Shown: piece after piece, positions 8,238 to 16,676 of the stretch
Layout: each line of letters begins with the position of its first letter
Position numbering within the stretch: position 1 is the first letter of the stretch
Source: Chloroflexota bacterium
Lineage (GTDB): Bacteria; Chloroflexota; Anaerolineae; Anaerolineales; Villigracilaceae
DNA: 64,000 bases
Assembly (NCBI GenBank): GCA_016235425.1
Contig: JACRLC010000088.1
Coordinates: 62,001-126,000 of the forward strand
Direction of reading: 5' to 3'
Position numbers and translations under genes: made by a program
Notes under the pieces: model-generated
What the model saw: the letters and a program-made list of their open reading frames with translations, nothing else
Told to the model about the DNA's origin: nothing
The model's database searches: none

Positions 8238-9485
8238 ATGTCCGAGCGAAAACAACTCGTTGCAGGATTCGCTCTCCTCTTCGCCTTAATCATTAGCGGT
8301 CTCACCTACATCCTCTGGCCGCGCCCCGCGTGGACAGAGGCCGAACTCGCCACCCTCCGCACCCTGTGGATTGGCAGTCTCCCACCGCTCGCGCCCGACC
8401 CATCCAATCAATACGCTGACGACCCGCGCGCCGCAGAATTCGGGAAGCAACTTTTCTTCGACACGCGTTTCAGTTCAAACGGAGAAGTCGCCTGTGCCAC
8501 CTGCCACATCCCTGAAAAAGGATTTCAGGACGGCCTGCCGCTTGCACGAGGCATTGGCACAACCACTCGCCGCACCATGCCCATCGCAGGCACGGCCTAC
8601 AGTCCGTGGCTTTTCTGGGATGGCCGCAAGGATAGTCAATGGGCGCAGGCTCTCGGTCCGATGGAGAGCGCGGTGGAGCATGGCGGAAACCGCACGCAAT
8701 ACGCGCACCTGATTGACGAGTTCTACCGCACCGAATACGAGTCCATTTTTGGGGCGCTTCCCGATTTTTCGGACACAGCCCGCTTCCCCGAATCCGCAGG
8801 CCCAGTGGCTGACCCCATTGCCAGCGCCGCCTGGAACGCGATGACTCCTGAAGACCGCGAAGCCGTCACACAAGTTTATGTAAACATGGGCAAGGCAATT
8901 GCCGCATACGAGCGCCTCATCATGACCGGCCCTTCCCGTTTCGACGCCTACGTTCAAGCCGCCCTGAAAGCTGATACAAAGACGATGAACAGTTCCCTTA
9001 CTTCGGATGAAGTCGAAGGACTACGCCTCTTCATCGGGCCAGCGAACTGCATTCAATGTCATAACGGCCCGCTCTTCACCGACAATCACTTCCACAATAC
9101 AGGCGTCCCCGCCGTGGACGGTCTGCCCGAAGACACAGGCCGCGCACAGGGAGCGCAGTCCGTGCTGACGGATGAATTCAATTGCCTGAGTCCCTACAGC
9201 GACGCGAGTCCCGAAGATTGTTCCGAATTACGCTTTATGGTTGCAGATGGCGAAGAACTCCTTCGCGCCTTCAAACCGCCGAGTCTTCGTAACGTAGCCG
9301 GGCGCGCACCTTACATGCACGCGGGTCAATTTACAACGCTGGAAGACGTGCTTGCGCATTACAACTCCGCCCCAACCGCGCCAGCAGGTCACACTGAGAT
9401 TGAGCCGCTCGGATTAAGTGACAGGCAGCTTGGCTACATCATCGCTTTTCTAAAAACGTTGGACGGGGAAATCACTGCGCCGTAA
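8238..9485 (+). CDS. di-heme cytochrome c peroxidase / MauG-family protein
   Basis: 415 residues. An N-terminal membrane anchor (about 8-27) is followed by two c-type heme sites: CATCH at 86-90 and CIQCH near 271-275. Family signatures include FFDTRFSSNGEVAC, PEKGFQDG, the LFWDGR segment, FTDNHFHNTG after the second heme, and RAPYMHAGQFTTLEDVLAHYN, whose Met or His may be a distal heme ligand. Such proteins reduce peroxide or carry out MauG-like oxidations outside the cytoplasmic membrane. It is cotranscribed with the YtkA-like gene. The presence of a peroxidase suggests peroxide exposure or micro-oxic conditions. Confidence 0.88.
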   Translation: MSERKQLVAGFALLFALIISGLTYILWPRPAWTEAELATLRTLWIGSLPPLAPDPSNQYADDPRAAEFGKQLFFDTRFSSNGEVACATCHIPEKGFQDGLPLARGIGTTTRRTMPIAGTAYSPWLFWDGRKDSQWAQALGPMESAVEHGGNRTQYAHLIDEFYRTEYESIFGALPDFSDTARFPESAGPVADPIASAAWNAMTPEDREAVTQVYVNMGKAIAAYERLIMTGPSRFDAYVQAALKADTKTMNSSLTSDEVEGLRLFIGPANCIQCHNGPLFTDNHFHNTGVPAVDGLPEDTGRAQGAQSVLTDEFNCLSPYSDASPEDCSELRFMVADGEELLRAFKPPSLRNVAGRAPYMHAGQFTTLEDVLAHYNSAPTAPAGHTEIEPLGLSDRQLGYIIAFLKTLDGEITAP

Positions 9486-9492
9486 AAAATTA

Positions 9493-9561
9493 AGGTGGCT
9501 GTCACTTTGTTCCCTCCGCTTCACACTGGGGATGCTTCGCAAAAGTGACGGTCACCTTTCG
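9493..9561. repeat. inverted repeat after the peroxidase gene
   Basis: Imperfect arms AGGTGGCTGTCACTTT and AAAGTGACGGTCACCTTT surround about 35 bases. The element sits 8 bases after the stop and could end the transcript, although no long T run follows. Similar GGTCACTTT and GTGACCGTCC fragments occur near 56.36-56.49 kb. Confidence 0.5.
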
Positions 9562-9574
9562 TTTGGGTAGCAGG

Positions 9575-9580
9575 TATAAT
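9575..9580 (+). promoter_or_regulatory. -10 box of leaderless promoter for the NYN protein
   Basis: TATAAT is followed by six bases and the ATG at 9587. This supports 9587 as the start rather than the in-frame upstream ATG at 9545, which lies inside the inverted repeat. Confidence 0.5.
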
Positions 9581-9586
9581 CAAATC

Positions 9587-10354
9587 ATGGCAGATGAAAA
9601 CTTAACTTCCCTCTCCCGCAACAAGATCGCCATGCTGATTGACGGCGATAACGCCCAATCATCCCTGCTCCCGCAAATGCTCGTGGAAGCAGGCCGCCAC
9701 GGACAGGTTACCGTCCGCCGCATCTATGGCGACTGGACAACTGCGAACATGAATTCGTGGAAGGAAACGCTGAACTATCACGCCTTCCAGCCCATTCAAC
9801 AATTCCGCTACACGATTGGCAAGAACGCAACCGACAGCGCTATGATTATCGACGCGATGGACATCCTCCACACAAAAGTTGTGGATGGCTTCTGCCTTGT
9901 CTCCTCAGACAGCGATTACACTCGCCTGGCTACGCGCATCCGCGAAACGGGTATTTTTGTGATGGGCATTGGGGAAAAGAAGACGCCCAAGCCCTTCGTC
10001 AATGCCTGCGATGTGTTCGTTTACACAGAGAATTTGGTTGTTCCCAAAAAGGCGGCGCAGCCATCGCGCCAGCAAAAAAGCGGCGCAAAGAAAACGAAGG
10101 AAGAAAAAGAGAAAGAGGAAGCCGACCCCATGCCTCTGCTCACCCAGGCGTTCGAAATGGCAGTCCAGCAGGATGGCTGGGCGCGGTTGGATTCAATGGG
10201 AAGCGCGCTTTACCAGCTCGACCCCGGCTTCGACCCGCGCACATACGGTCACAAACAACTCTCGCGCATGGTGCAAAAGCTCAAGGACCGCTTTGACATG
10301 CGAACACAGGTCACAGACGGTTCGACGATCTTCTATGTGAAGATCAAGGAATAA
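9587..10354 (+). CDS. NYN-domain (LabA-like) protein with C-terminal LOTUS/OST-HTH domain
   Basis: 255 residues. Residues 11-150 form a NYN/PIN-like nuclease domain with conserved acidic residues: AMLIDGDNA (Asp19, Asp21), ATDSAMIIDAMD and SSDSDYTRLA. A Lys/Glu-rich linker lies at about 165-180. The remainder (PLLTQAFEMA...RMVQKLKD...FYVKIKE) matches the OST-HTH/LOTUS pattern, a winged helix that binds RNA in other proteins. It is probably a cytoplasmic RNase or RNA-processing factor; its targets are unknown. It forms a single-gene transcription unit with its own -10 box next to the start. Confidence 0.82.
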   Translation: MADENLTSLSRNKIAMLIDGDNAQSSLLPQMLVEAGRHGQVTVRRIYGDWTTANMNSWKETLNYHAFQPIQQFRYTIGKNATDSAMIIDAMDILHTKVVDGFCLVSSDSDYTRLATRIRETGIFVMGIGEKKTPKPFVNACDVFVYTENLVVPKKAAQPSRQQKSGAKKTKEEKEKEEADPMPLLTQAFEMAVQQDGWARLDSMGSALYQLDPGFDPRTYGHKQLSRMVQKLKDRFDMRTQVTDGSTIFYVKIKE

Positions 10355-10747
10355 GTCCACCCGCTCGATCATAATGGACCGTGAAATTGATTCTCCCATT
10401 GAATTGTTGGCAGACTGGAATATTCGTGGAAGTATCAATTCGCCGGCAATCAGGCAACTACGAGGTATGGTCTGTTTCCGAGCACAGAGTTTCCGGTCCG
10501 TACGAAAATCTGGTTGAAATAGTTCAGACCTAGCAGGTTGTCGGAGAGCAGTGCATCGCCAGAAAAAAGCCAGTTTGAACCGCAAAGAGCGCAAAGAACG
10601 CGAAGTTTTAAAGGTTTTCTTGGCGTTCTTAACGGGCTTCGCGGTAAAAAATGCCCACCGCTGGGGTCCTCCGACAAACTGCTAGAAGAAGAATTACGGA
10701 AATGGGAAAAGCATTTTCGGTAAATTGCAACACATTTCGAAAATTGA
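10355..10747. other. intergenic region with dispersed repeat
   Basis: About 390 bases between convergent genes. The middle (about 10570-10650) holds a repeat of the form AACCGCAAAGAGCGCAAAG ... GCGTTCTTAACGGGCTTCGCGG, also found near 56386-56455. No RNA gene or convincing coding frame is seen; ORFs here run through the repeat. Confidence 0.55.
10570..10650. repeat. AAAGAGCGCAAAGAACGCGAAG-type palindromic repeat, copy 1
   Basis: Left arm with AACCGCAAAGAGCGCAAAG and a roughly complementary right arm with GGCGTTCTTAACGGGC and TTCGCGGT. The second copy is near 56386-56455. The element can form a long imperfect hairpin. Confidence 0.6.
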
Positions 10748-11749
10748 TCACTGAGGACAACCAAAGGTCTCACACCAATCAATGTCGCCGGGCGTCCACT
10801 TTACCGACTTCCCCTCTCCCCCGGTACAGCCCAACGGCTCGCGTCCGCTTGCTTGAAAACCTACCGGTATCCGGCAAGTATTGTCAAAAGCCGCAATTTT
10901 TTGAGGCGGGTAATAGTCGCTTCCTTTATCCGGCGACCCAGCTGATTCCTCCGTGAATGAATCGTTCAAATAAAATCTAGCCGGCTCAATGGGCAATTCG
11001 GAAGCGATCACACTCCACATAAACTTTGAATAAGCCTGAAAGAACGCGCGCTTAATGGCGATGTCCACTATGGGGTAGTCTCCGTTCTCGAACTTCGCCC
11101 ACGCCAGGTCGGGGTCATTGCCGCGTCCGGAATCAAAAAGAAGCGTCTCAAAACCATTTCCTGAATAGGTTTCGTCCGACCCGGATTGCGCTCCTCCCAC
11201 GTCGCCATCGCCATCCAAATAAACACGCACGCGCTCGGTCGTCCAATCCAAACCTGGGTTCTCAACAAACACCAGAAACTCGGCACGGCCGTCCACGTTC
11301 AGGTCAAATTCCGCGCCATAAGAGCCGTGGATGAATTTCGAATCATCCATGCCAGCCAAAATAATGCGGGTGATATACCAGTTTGCTTCACTGGTCATAA
11401 TAAAATCCTTGATATCAATAAACGGAAGATAATCCATCTTTTGAGCTGTAAAAGGCCGCTCATAGAGATTGAGACGAAAACTATCGCCATCGGTCACGCT
11501 GCGTCGCTCAAACGATTCTGTTTCTACCGTATCGTGCGCAATGGCCTCATTTTTATCTCCCCACGATGGTGGTTTCATCACATGGGGAATTGGAGTGACT
11601 GTTGCTGTCGGTTGCGTGGCTGCTGTTGAAGTAATAGTGACGGCCGCGGTAAAAGCCACAGGCGGTGGCGGCGTATAGGTCACCTGCGGCGAAGTGCATG
11701 AAGCCAGGATTGGAAGCGTCAACAACAAAAAGAAATCAATTCCGCGCAT
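10748..11749 (-). CDS. lipoprotein of unknown function
   Basis: 333 residues. A signal peptide ends in lipobox LASC with Cys18, then a Thr/Pro/Ala-rich linker (about 20-57) and an extracytoplasmic domain. That domain includes AEFDLNVDGRAEFLVFV and VRVYLDGDGDVGG, which look like VCBS/EF-hand-type Ca-binding or surface-property segments. No enzyme family is recognised. It overlaps the 3' end of the upstream glycosyltransferase gene by 14 bases, so the two are probably cotranscribed. Confidence 0.7.
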   Translation of the reverse strand: MRGIDFFLLLTLPILASCTSPQVTYTPPPPVAFTAAVTITSTAATQPTATVTPIPHVMKPPSWGDKNEAIAHDTVETESFERRSVTDGDSFRLNLYERPFTAQKMDYLPFIDIKDFIMTSEANWYITRIILAGMDDSKFIHGSYGAEFDLNVDGRAEFLVFVENPGLDWTTERVRVYLDGDGDVGGAQSGSDETYSGNGFETLLFDSGRGNDPDLAWAKFENGDYPIVDIAIKRAFFQAYSKFMWSVIASELPIEPARFYLNDSFTEESAGSPDKGSDYYPPQKIAAFDNTCRIPVGFQASGREPLGCTGGEGKSVKWTPGDIDWCETFGCPQ

Positions 11750-12983
11750 TTAGCAGGCCTCGGTATACATCCACCACTTGGGCCGCGATTTTTCCCCAGG
11801 CATAGTCCATTGCATATTCAGCGGCACGCAGGCTCATCGTCTCGCGAAGATGCGGATCTCCCAAAAGCCAGGTCAGTTTTTCGCAGAGCATCTCCGGTTC
11901 GCTATCGGGAATCGTAAATCCCGTTGTCCCATTTTGAACCAGATAGCCAAGCCCACCCACCTCCGAAGCAATCACAGGAATGCCGCAGGCCATCGCTTCC
12001 AATGCCACCATCCCAAAGGATTCGTACAACGACGGCATCACGAGTACCTCGGCGGCGGAATAATAATACGGCAAAGTATCCTGTCCGCGCTTGCCAAGAA
12101 ATACCACCATGCCCCCCATACAAAGATCATCGCAAAGTTTTTGCAGGCGCGCCATCTCGGCGGACATATCCACAGGATCGACATCCGGCTCACCACCGAT
12201 GATGGCAAGATGCACAGGCCGGTAAAGCTCGGCCACGCGCAAACAAGACATCGCCTGGATCAAGGTGTCAATCCCTTTCAACGGCTCGATGCGCCCAACG
12301 AACAGGATCATTCGATTCTCAGGTTTCAACCCGATGAACTGCTTGGCTTCATCCGGCGGTATCGGATAGAAGTGACTCGTATCCACGCCCGGCGGGATGG
12401 TGACCAGTTTGCGGGCATCGCTTCGGTAGAGGAAACGCAGTTGTGTCATCTCAGCCAGGGTTGCGACGACGATCCGATTCGCGCGCCGGAGAACCTGCCT
12501 CTCCCCCGCAAGCCGGTCAGCCCCCGCGCGTTCATCTTCCGAACGCGCCACCCGATTCTTCATCTCCCCCAAAGTATGGAACATGTGGACAATGGGTGTG
12601 CCGCCCCACGCGTCGCTGAGGGCCTCCGCCGCCAAGCCAGACATCCAATAATGGCTGTGAATAATATCATAACAAATATTTTTTTCTGCGGCGAATTGTT
12701 TCACTCCTTCAACGAACTCGGGAATGTAATTCGCCATTTCCTTCTTTGCCTTTGGCTCTTCAGGCCCGGCAGGCACATGGACAACGCGGTTGCCGTAACC
12801 CAAATCATGCAAAACGTGCGGCACGTGTTCATCCTGGGAACGCGTGAATACATCCACGTGAATACCCATGCGGCCAAGCTCACGCGTCAAATCGCGGACG
12901 TAAACGTTCATCCCGCCGGTGTCTTTTCCGCCAAGCGTGGCAAGCGGACACGTATGATAGGAAAGCATCGCGATGCGCAACAT
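11736..12983 (-). CDS. GT4-family glycosyltransferase, MshA-like
   Basis: 415 residues with the two-domain GT-B fold. The N-terminal motif GGKDTGGMNVYVRDLTRELG resembles MshA and sucrose-phosphate synthases. Other signatures are HSHYWMSG, VTIPPGVDTSHF, LFVGRIEPLKGID in the nucleotide-binding half and the C-terminal E-x7-E segment in PSLYESFGMVALEAMACGIPV. MshA transfers GlcNAc to inositol phosphate in mycothiol synthesis; the real acceptor here is unknown. The mycoredoxin-like CPDC proteins upstream make a thiol-related role attractive but unproven. A cell-surface glycosylation role is the alternative. Confidence 0.82.
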   Translation of the reverse strand: MLRIAMLSYHTCPLATLGGKDTGGMNVYVRDLTRELGRMGIHVDVFTRSQDEHVPHVLHDLGYGNRVVHVPAGPEEPKAKKEMANYIPEFVEGVKQFAAEKNICYDIIHSHYWMSGLAAEALSDAWGGTPIVHMFHTLGEMKNRVARSEDERAGADRLAGERQVLRRANRIVVATLAEMTQLRFLYRSDARKLVTIPPGVDTSHFYPIPPDEAKQFIGLKPENRMILFVGRIEPLKGIDTLIQAMSCLRVAELYRPVHLAIIGGEPDVDPVDMSAEMARLQKLCDDLCMGGMVVFLGKRGQDTLPYYYSAAEVLVMPSLYESFGMVALEAMACGIPVIASEVGGLGYLVQNGTTGFTIPDSEPEMLCEKLTWLLGDPHLRETMSLRAAEYAMDYAWGKIAAQVVDVYRGLLNARN

Positions 12984-13023
12984 AGGATTATCCGACTATC
13001 AGACAACATGTAGCATTAAAAAC

Positions 13024-13052
13024 TTGCGGGTTTACCTGTAATCTTGTATAAT
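13024..13052 (+). promoter_or_regulatory. promoter of tRNA-Thr
   Basis: TTGCGG at 13024-13029, a 17-base spacer and TATAAT at 13047-13052, about 41 bases before the tRNA. Confidence 0.55.
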
Positions 13053-13093
13053 CCCCGCCGCTAAACAAACGGCAAAGGAACATTTTGCCGAAC

Positions 13094-13166
13094 GCCACCG
13101 TAGCTCAGCTGGCAGAGCAGACGATTCGTAATCGTCAGGTCGTGGGTTCGTATCCCACCGGTGGCT
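13094..13166 (+). tRNA. tRNA-Thr (anticodon CGT)
   Basis: 73 bases with a complete cloverleaf: acceptor stem GCCACCG/CGGTGGC, D arm TAGCTCAGCTGGCAGAGC, anticodon stem GACGA/TCGTC around the loop TTCGTAA giving anticodon CGT, and T arm GTGGGTTCGTATCCCAC. The discriminator is T and no CCA is encoded. It is a stand-alone gene with its own promoter and terminator. Confidence 0.95.
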
Positions 13167-13179
13167 CAAAGATACGCTG

Positions 13180-13215
13180 AACGGGCGACAGATTGATCTC
13201 TGCCGCCCGTTTTTT
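13180..13215 (+). terminator. Rho-independent terminator of tRNA-Thr
   Basis: Stem AACGGGCG/CGCCCGTT followed by TTTTTT at 13210-13215. The T run overlaps the stop codon of the convergent AOR gene (stop at 13214-13216). Confidence 0.8.
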
Positions 13216-14941
13216 ATTCTATCCCATCAAAGATATGATCCAACAACTCCTCGCTCACATCGAACACTGAACCGTTCTCTGGAATCGCTTCTTTTGTCAT
13301 CCACTCGGGCAGGCGGTCATCCTTCGCGGTAAACCCTGCACGACGATTGAACTCGCGTTCCATTTTGATGGTCTGCTTTCCAAGTTCCTGCAAAATGTTA
13401 TCGGATAAATCATTCCAACCATAGCGCGCCTTGAGCAAACGTTTCACCACGCCATCGGGCGTCGCGGCATAGCCAAAGCCTGCAAAAATGCACGCGCCGA
13501 TCGTGTCATAGCCTGCCATGTTTAGTTGAGCATTACGCGAGACCTCGATCTGAACATCTGGGTCAAGATGATTAACTTTTGCGCGGATGGTCAATCCACA
13601 AGTGTGGTCTGCGCCCTGCGGAGTGGTGGCGTACGTCACACCAGTGCCTTTGATGGAACGCGGTTCATACGCGGACATGGCCTGTCCTTTCACGGCAGGT
13701 ACGCGCTCAACGTTGTACTTCCTGCCCACCGTTACTGCGCCGTCGCCGAGCACACGACCCAACTCCGTGCCTTTACGAATCTCGTCAATCAACTTCAGCG
13801 CGTCCTCCTCACTCCCCCATTTCATCAATCCTGCTTCGGCCGCGACGCCAAGCGCGCCGCCGACTTCAATGGAATCAAGTCCCAAATCGTTGACGTGCCA
13901 GTTCAAGCGACCGATTGCATCAAGGGAGTCGATATCAAGGTTCGTGCCCATCAAACCAATCGTCTCGTATTCCAACGGTGAGACAATCACCTTGCCATCT
14001 TCGCCGCCAAAGACGTTCGAGCATTTGATGGTACAGCCCGCCATGCAAGCATGAGATGGGTCGGAGGGTTTGCCACGTGTCAATGTAAATTCTCGCAAAG
14101 CCTCGCCGCCGACATTCTCTACCTTATCAAAAGTGCCGCGCGAAAAATTATGGGCAGGTATCCCTGCAAATTGCTGGGTCAACTGGGTCATCGCCGCCGT
14201 GCCATAATCGCGATATGTGACAGACTGCGGATGATCCATCACAGACTTGGTGTAATCCTTCTGTGCGACTTTAAACGCTTCAGGCTCGACAATGGGTGGC
14301 TTCTGCCCACCAGCATTATCGAACACGATGGCTTTTAATCCCTTCGAGCCCATGACCGCGCCGAGTCCGCCGCGAGCGGCAATGCGCGACGGGATTTTAT
14401 CTTTATCGAGATTCTGGATCCCCGCGGACTTCATCCGCATTTCGCCGCCAGGGCCGATCAATGCAATCGCAACTTTATCGCCATATTTTTCGAGCAATTT
14501 TGGGGCGGTTTCATAAACGCCAACTCCCGCAAGGTCGTCAGCTTTTTCCCATTTGGCGCCGTTCAATGACAAATGTAAAACCCAATAACCATCTTCCTTT
14601 GGCTGGTCTTCAATAATCAACGCGTGGATGCCCATGTACGCCATGTGCAGGCCTGTCCGCCCGCCCGCGTTGGCTTCCTTGATACCTCCTGTCAGCGGGG
14701 ATTTTCCACCCACCGAGATTCTGTCCGTGGACGAGAGCATGTGTCCCACCAACAGACCGGGGGCAAAGATGAGTTTATTGCCCGAGCCGAGCGGGTCGCA
14801 CATTGCATCAACTTCATCGAGCAGGATACGCGCCAAAAGCCCGCGGCCGCCGAGGCGGGACCATGTTTGGGGGACATCTTCACGATTAAGGGTTTGTTCA
14901 CGCACATTTACGCGCCAAACTTGAGATTTGTAGTCAGCCAT
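13214..14941 (-). CDS. aldehyde:ferredoxin oxidoreductase family protein (AOR 1)
   Basis: 575 residues. N-terminal GGRGLLARIL and GKSPLTGGIKEANAGGRTG resemble the tungstopterin-binding domain of AORs, and the [4Fe-4S] ligands appear as C-x3-C-x3-C (ACMAGCTIKC) with a later Cys in YDTIGACIF. Such enzymes oxidise aldehydes to acids, reducing ferredoxin, in the cytoplasm; a tungsten or molybdenum pterin cofactor is expected. The ATG at 14941 has AGGAG upstream inside a CCTGTTCACAGG palindrome. It heads a block of aminotransferase genes, which suggests amine-derived aldehydes as substrates. It shares only general family similarity with the second AOR at 19.5-21.4 kb. Confidence 0.88.
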   Translation of the reverse strand: MADYKSQVWRVNVREQTLNREDVPQTWSRLGGRGLLARILLDEVDAMCDPLGSGNKLIFAPGLLVGHMLSSTDRISVGGKSPLTGGIKEANAGGRTGLHMAYMGIHALIIEDQPKEDGYWVLHLSLNGAKWEKADDLAGVGVYETAPKLLEKYGDKVAIALIGPGGEMRMKSAGIQNLDKDKIPSRIAARGGLGAVMGSKGLKAIVFDNAGGQKPPIVEPEAFKVAQKDYTKSVMDHPQSVTYRDYGTAAMTQLTQQFAGIPAHNFSRGTFDKVENVGGEALREFTLTRGKPSDPSHACMAGCTIKCSNVFGGEDGKVIVSPLEYETIGLMGTNLDIDSLDAIGRLNWHVNDLGLDSIEVGGALGVAAEAGLMKWGSEEDALKLIDEIRKGTELGRVLGDGAVTVGRKYNVERVPAVKGQAMSAYEPRSIKGTGVTYATTPQGADHTCGLTIRAKVNHLDPDVQIEVSRNAQLNMAGYDTIGACIFAGFGYAATPDGVVKRLLKARYGWNDLSDNILQELGKQTIKMEREFNRRAGFTAKDDRLPEWMTKEAIPENGSVFDVSEELLDHIFDGIE

Positions 14942-14950
14942 TGTTTTACT

Positions 14951-14968
14951 CCTGTGAACAGGATTATA
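14951..14968 (-). promoter_or_regulatory. -10 box and palindrome before AOR 1
   Basis: On the minus strand TATAAT (14963-14968) is followed immediately by CCTGTTCACAGG (14951-14962), a perfect palindrome whose end merges with the AGGAG ribosome site. It could be an operator or fold over the ribosome site. No good -35 box is seen. Confidence 0.4.
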
Positions 14969-15006
14969 TTCACGTGTGCTTTCAAAAGGTTTGCAGAAAT
15001 TAATAT

Positions 15007-15189
15007 ATGTCATTGCCCCGCCACACCGTCCTGCGTCCCCGCACCTTCGTTGGATCAGAGATGAAAGGTGCGGGGCGTTCGGTGCAGGGAAGTACGGCGG
15101 GATTCCGAGGAGGGTGCTCTCCCCGACGAAGCAATCCCCAATTGATGAGGAGATTGCTTCGTCGCAACGAACGCTCCTCGCAAAGACAT
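15007..15189. repeat. MITE-like palindromic repeat, copy 3
   Basis: 183 bases beginning ATGTCATTG and ending CAAAGACAT. It carries the CCCCGCACCTT/AAGGTGCGGGG core in opposite orientation to copy 2 and shares with copy 2 a stretch around CGGGATTCCGAGGAGGGTG. It lies between AOR 1 and the upstream aminotransferase. Confidence 0.75.
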
Positions 15190-15190
15190 G

Positions 15191-16549
15191 TCAGATAAAC
15201 AACGACCTAACCGCTTCTCTAAACACCTTCGTATGATAATCCACATCGGCCTGAGTTGTCTCAGGTGAAATCAGGGCCATGTTGTGGAAGGGTGTCATGA
15301 GGATGCCGCGATTGAGCGCGTAGAGGTGCATGTAGCGGTCAAGTTCGGGGTCAACGGCGGCATGGGCCTCGCCACCGTTCTTAGGCGGACTTGGACGGAA
15401 CCAGTATTCAGAGCGATTGCCGAGACGTTTGACGATCCACGGCAGGTTGAATTCCTTGATGACGCCTTCAACGCCCGCGGTAAATTGTTCCTGCAAGGCG
15501 GTTGCCTTTGCGTAAAACTCTTCCGTCAGGACGTTTTGAAGTGTGGCCTTCATCGCCGCGATGGACAGGGCATTGCCCGCCAGTGTGCCGCCGATGCCGC
15601 CAACGTCCGCGTCGCCAATGGCGAGTTTTTCGGCAAAGGCTTTGGATACTTCTTCGGTAAATCCATAAATCGCGGCGGGGACTCCTCCAGCGAGGGGTTT
15701 GCCGAGGGTCAGGAAATCAGGCCGAAGTCCGTGTGAAGCGGTGTACCCGCCTGGACCAGCACAAATCGTGTGAGTCTCGTCAATGATGAGGTACGTGCCA
15801 TATTTGCGAGTCAATTCACGCAGGGCTTCGTGATAGCCAGGGTTGGGATGAATGATGCCGATGTTGGTCATCGCAGGCTCGGCAAGGACGGCGGCCACGT
15901 CACGCGCGGAGAGCGCGGTTTCGAGCGCGGCGATGTCGTTAAATTCGATGACCTTGCTCGTGTTGAGCGGGTCAATCTGCGGCCCCATGTTGTTGGGACG
16001 CGACATGGGCGTACCTTCCTCATCCATCGTGATAAAGGTTTCGTCCACGGAGCCGTGATAGCAATAGTTGAAGACGAGGATCTTCGGGCGGCCCGTGATG
16101 AGGCGCGCCATGCGAAGAGCGAACCGATTCGCGTCGGTGGCGGTGAGGGCGAATTGCCAATATGGAAGACCGAAACGGCGTTGCAGTTCCTCGCCAACCC
16201 AGATGACATCCTCATACGGCAACATGAGCGTGATGCCTTTTTGAATTTGCTCGATGATGGCTTTGACGGTGGCTTCGGGCGCGTGCCCCGTCATTGCACC
16301 TGTGTCGCCGAGACAGAAGTCAATGTAGCCGTTGCCGTCCACGTCGGTAAAATGCGCGCCTTTGGCTTCCTTGACGAAGACGGGAAATGAGCCTGCCCAA
16401 CGAATCATCCACAGCATTGGCACGCCGCCATGCAATGACTTGCGCGCACGCTGGTATAGTTCGTAGGATTTGGGGTGGGTCTTGTGAAAGAGTTGTTCCT
16501 CCTGTTTGAGAAGCAATTCAAGTTTGGAGCGATTCAAAGCGTTATTCAT
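15191..16549 (-). CDS. class III aminotransferase, glutamate-1-semialdehyde aminotransferase-like
   Basis: 452 residues, PLP fold type I. It has the glycine-rich N-terminal segment (FCLGDTGAMTGHAPEA), the PLP-phosphate region, LIIDETHT with the PLP-ring Asp, and TLGKPLAGGVPAAIYG with the Schiff-base Lys. It aligns best with GSA-type aminotransferases, but no heme genes are near. The odd ALTATDANRFALRMARL replaces the usual S-GTEA-like sequence. The ATG at 16549 has AGGAAA upstream. The substrate is unknown; the AOR and other aminotransferase neighbours suggest an amino acid or amine. It may be cotranscribed with AOR 1 despite the intervening repeat. Confidence 0.82.
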   Translation of the reverse strand: MNNALNRSKLELLLKQEEQLFHKTHPKSYELYQRARKSLHGGVPMLWMIRWAGSFPVFVKEAKGAHFTDVDGNGYIDFCLGDTGAMTGHAPEATVKAIIEQIQKGITLMLPYEDVIWVGEELQRRFGLPYWQFALTATDANRFALRMARLITGRPKILVFNYCYHGSVDETFITMDEEGTPMSRPNNMGPQIDPLNTSKVIEFNDIAALETALSARDVAAVLAEPAMTNIGIIHPNPGYHEALRELTRKYGTYLIIDETHTICAGPGGYTASHGLRPDFLTLGKPLAGGVPAAIYGFTEEVSKAFAEKLAIGDADVGGIGGTLAGNALSIAAMKATLQNVLTEEFYAKATALQEQFTAGVEGVIKEFNLPWIVKRLGNRSEYWFRPSPPKNGGEAHAAVDPELDRYMHLYALNRGILMTPFHNMALISPETTQADVDYHTKVFREAVRSLFI

Positions 16550-16582
16550 TATTTTCCTGTGAGCGTTTGATATTTTTAAGTA

Positions 16583-16611
16583 TTGCCAAAACAAGGAAAC
16601 AACTGTATATT
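16583..16611 (+). promoter_or_regulatory. promoter for the AAA ATPase gene
   Basis: TTGCCA at 16583-16588, a 17-base spacer and TATATT at 16606-16611. The leader to the ATG at 16677 is about 60 bases and contains GGAGAG at 16664-16669. Confidence 0.65.
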
Positions 16612-16676
16612 ACGAAGACTGGGGAAATGAGCCTTCATAAACCTAGTCAATCCCTTGCCATTTGGAGAGAATATTC

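Noticed and set aside
10450..10782. 110-residue ORF running through a repeat
   Set aside because: Most of its sequence is translated repeat DNA and it overlaps the end of a lipoprotein gene.
11778..13013. 411-residue plus-strand ORF
   Set aside because: It mirrors the MshA-like glycosyltransferase, has no domain motif and lacks a ribosome site. A shadow of GC-rich coding DNA.
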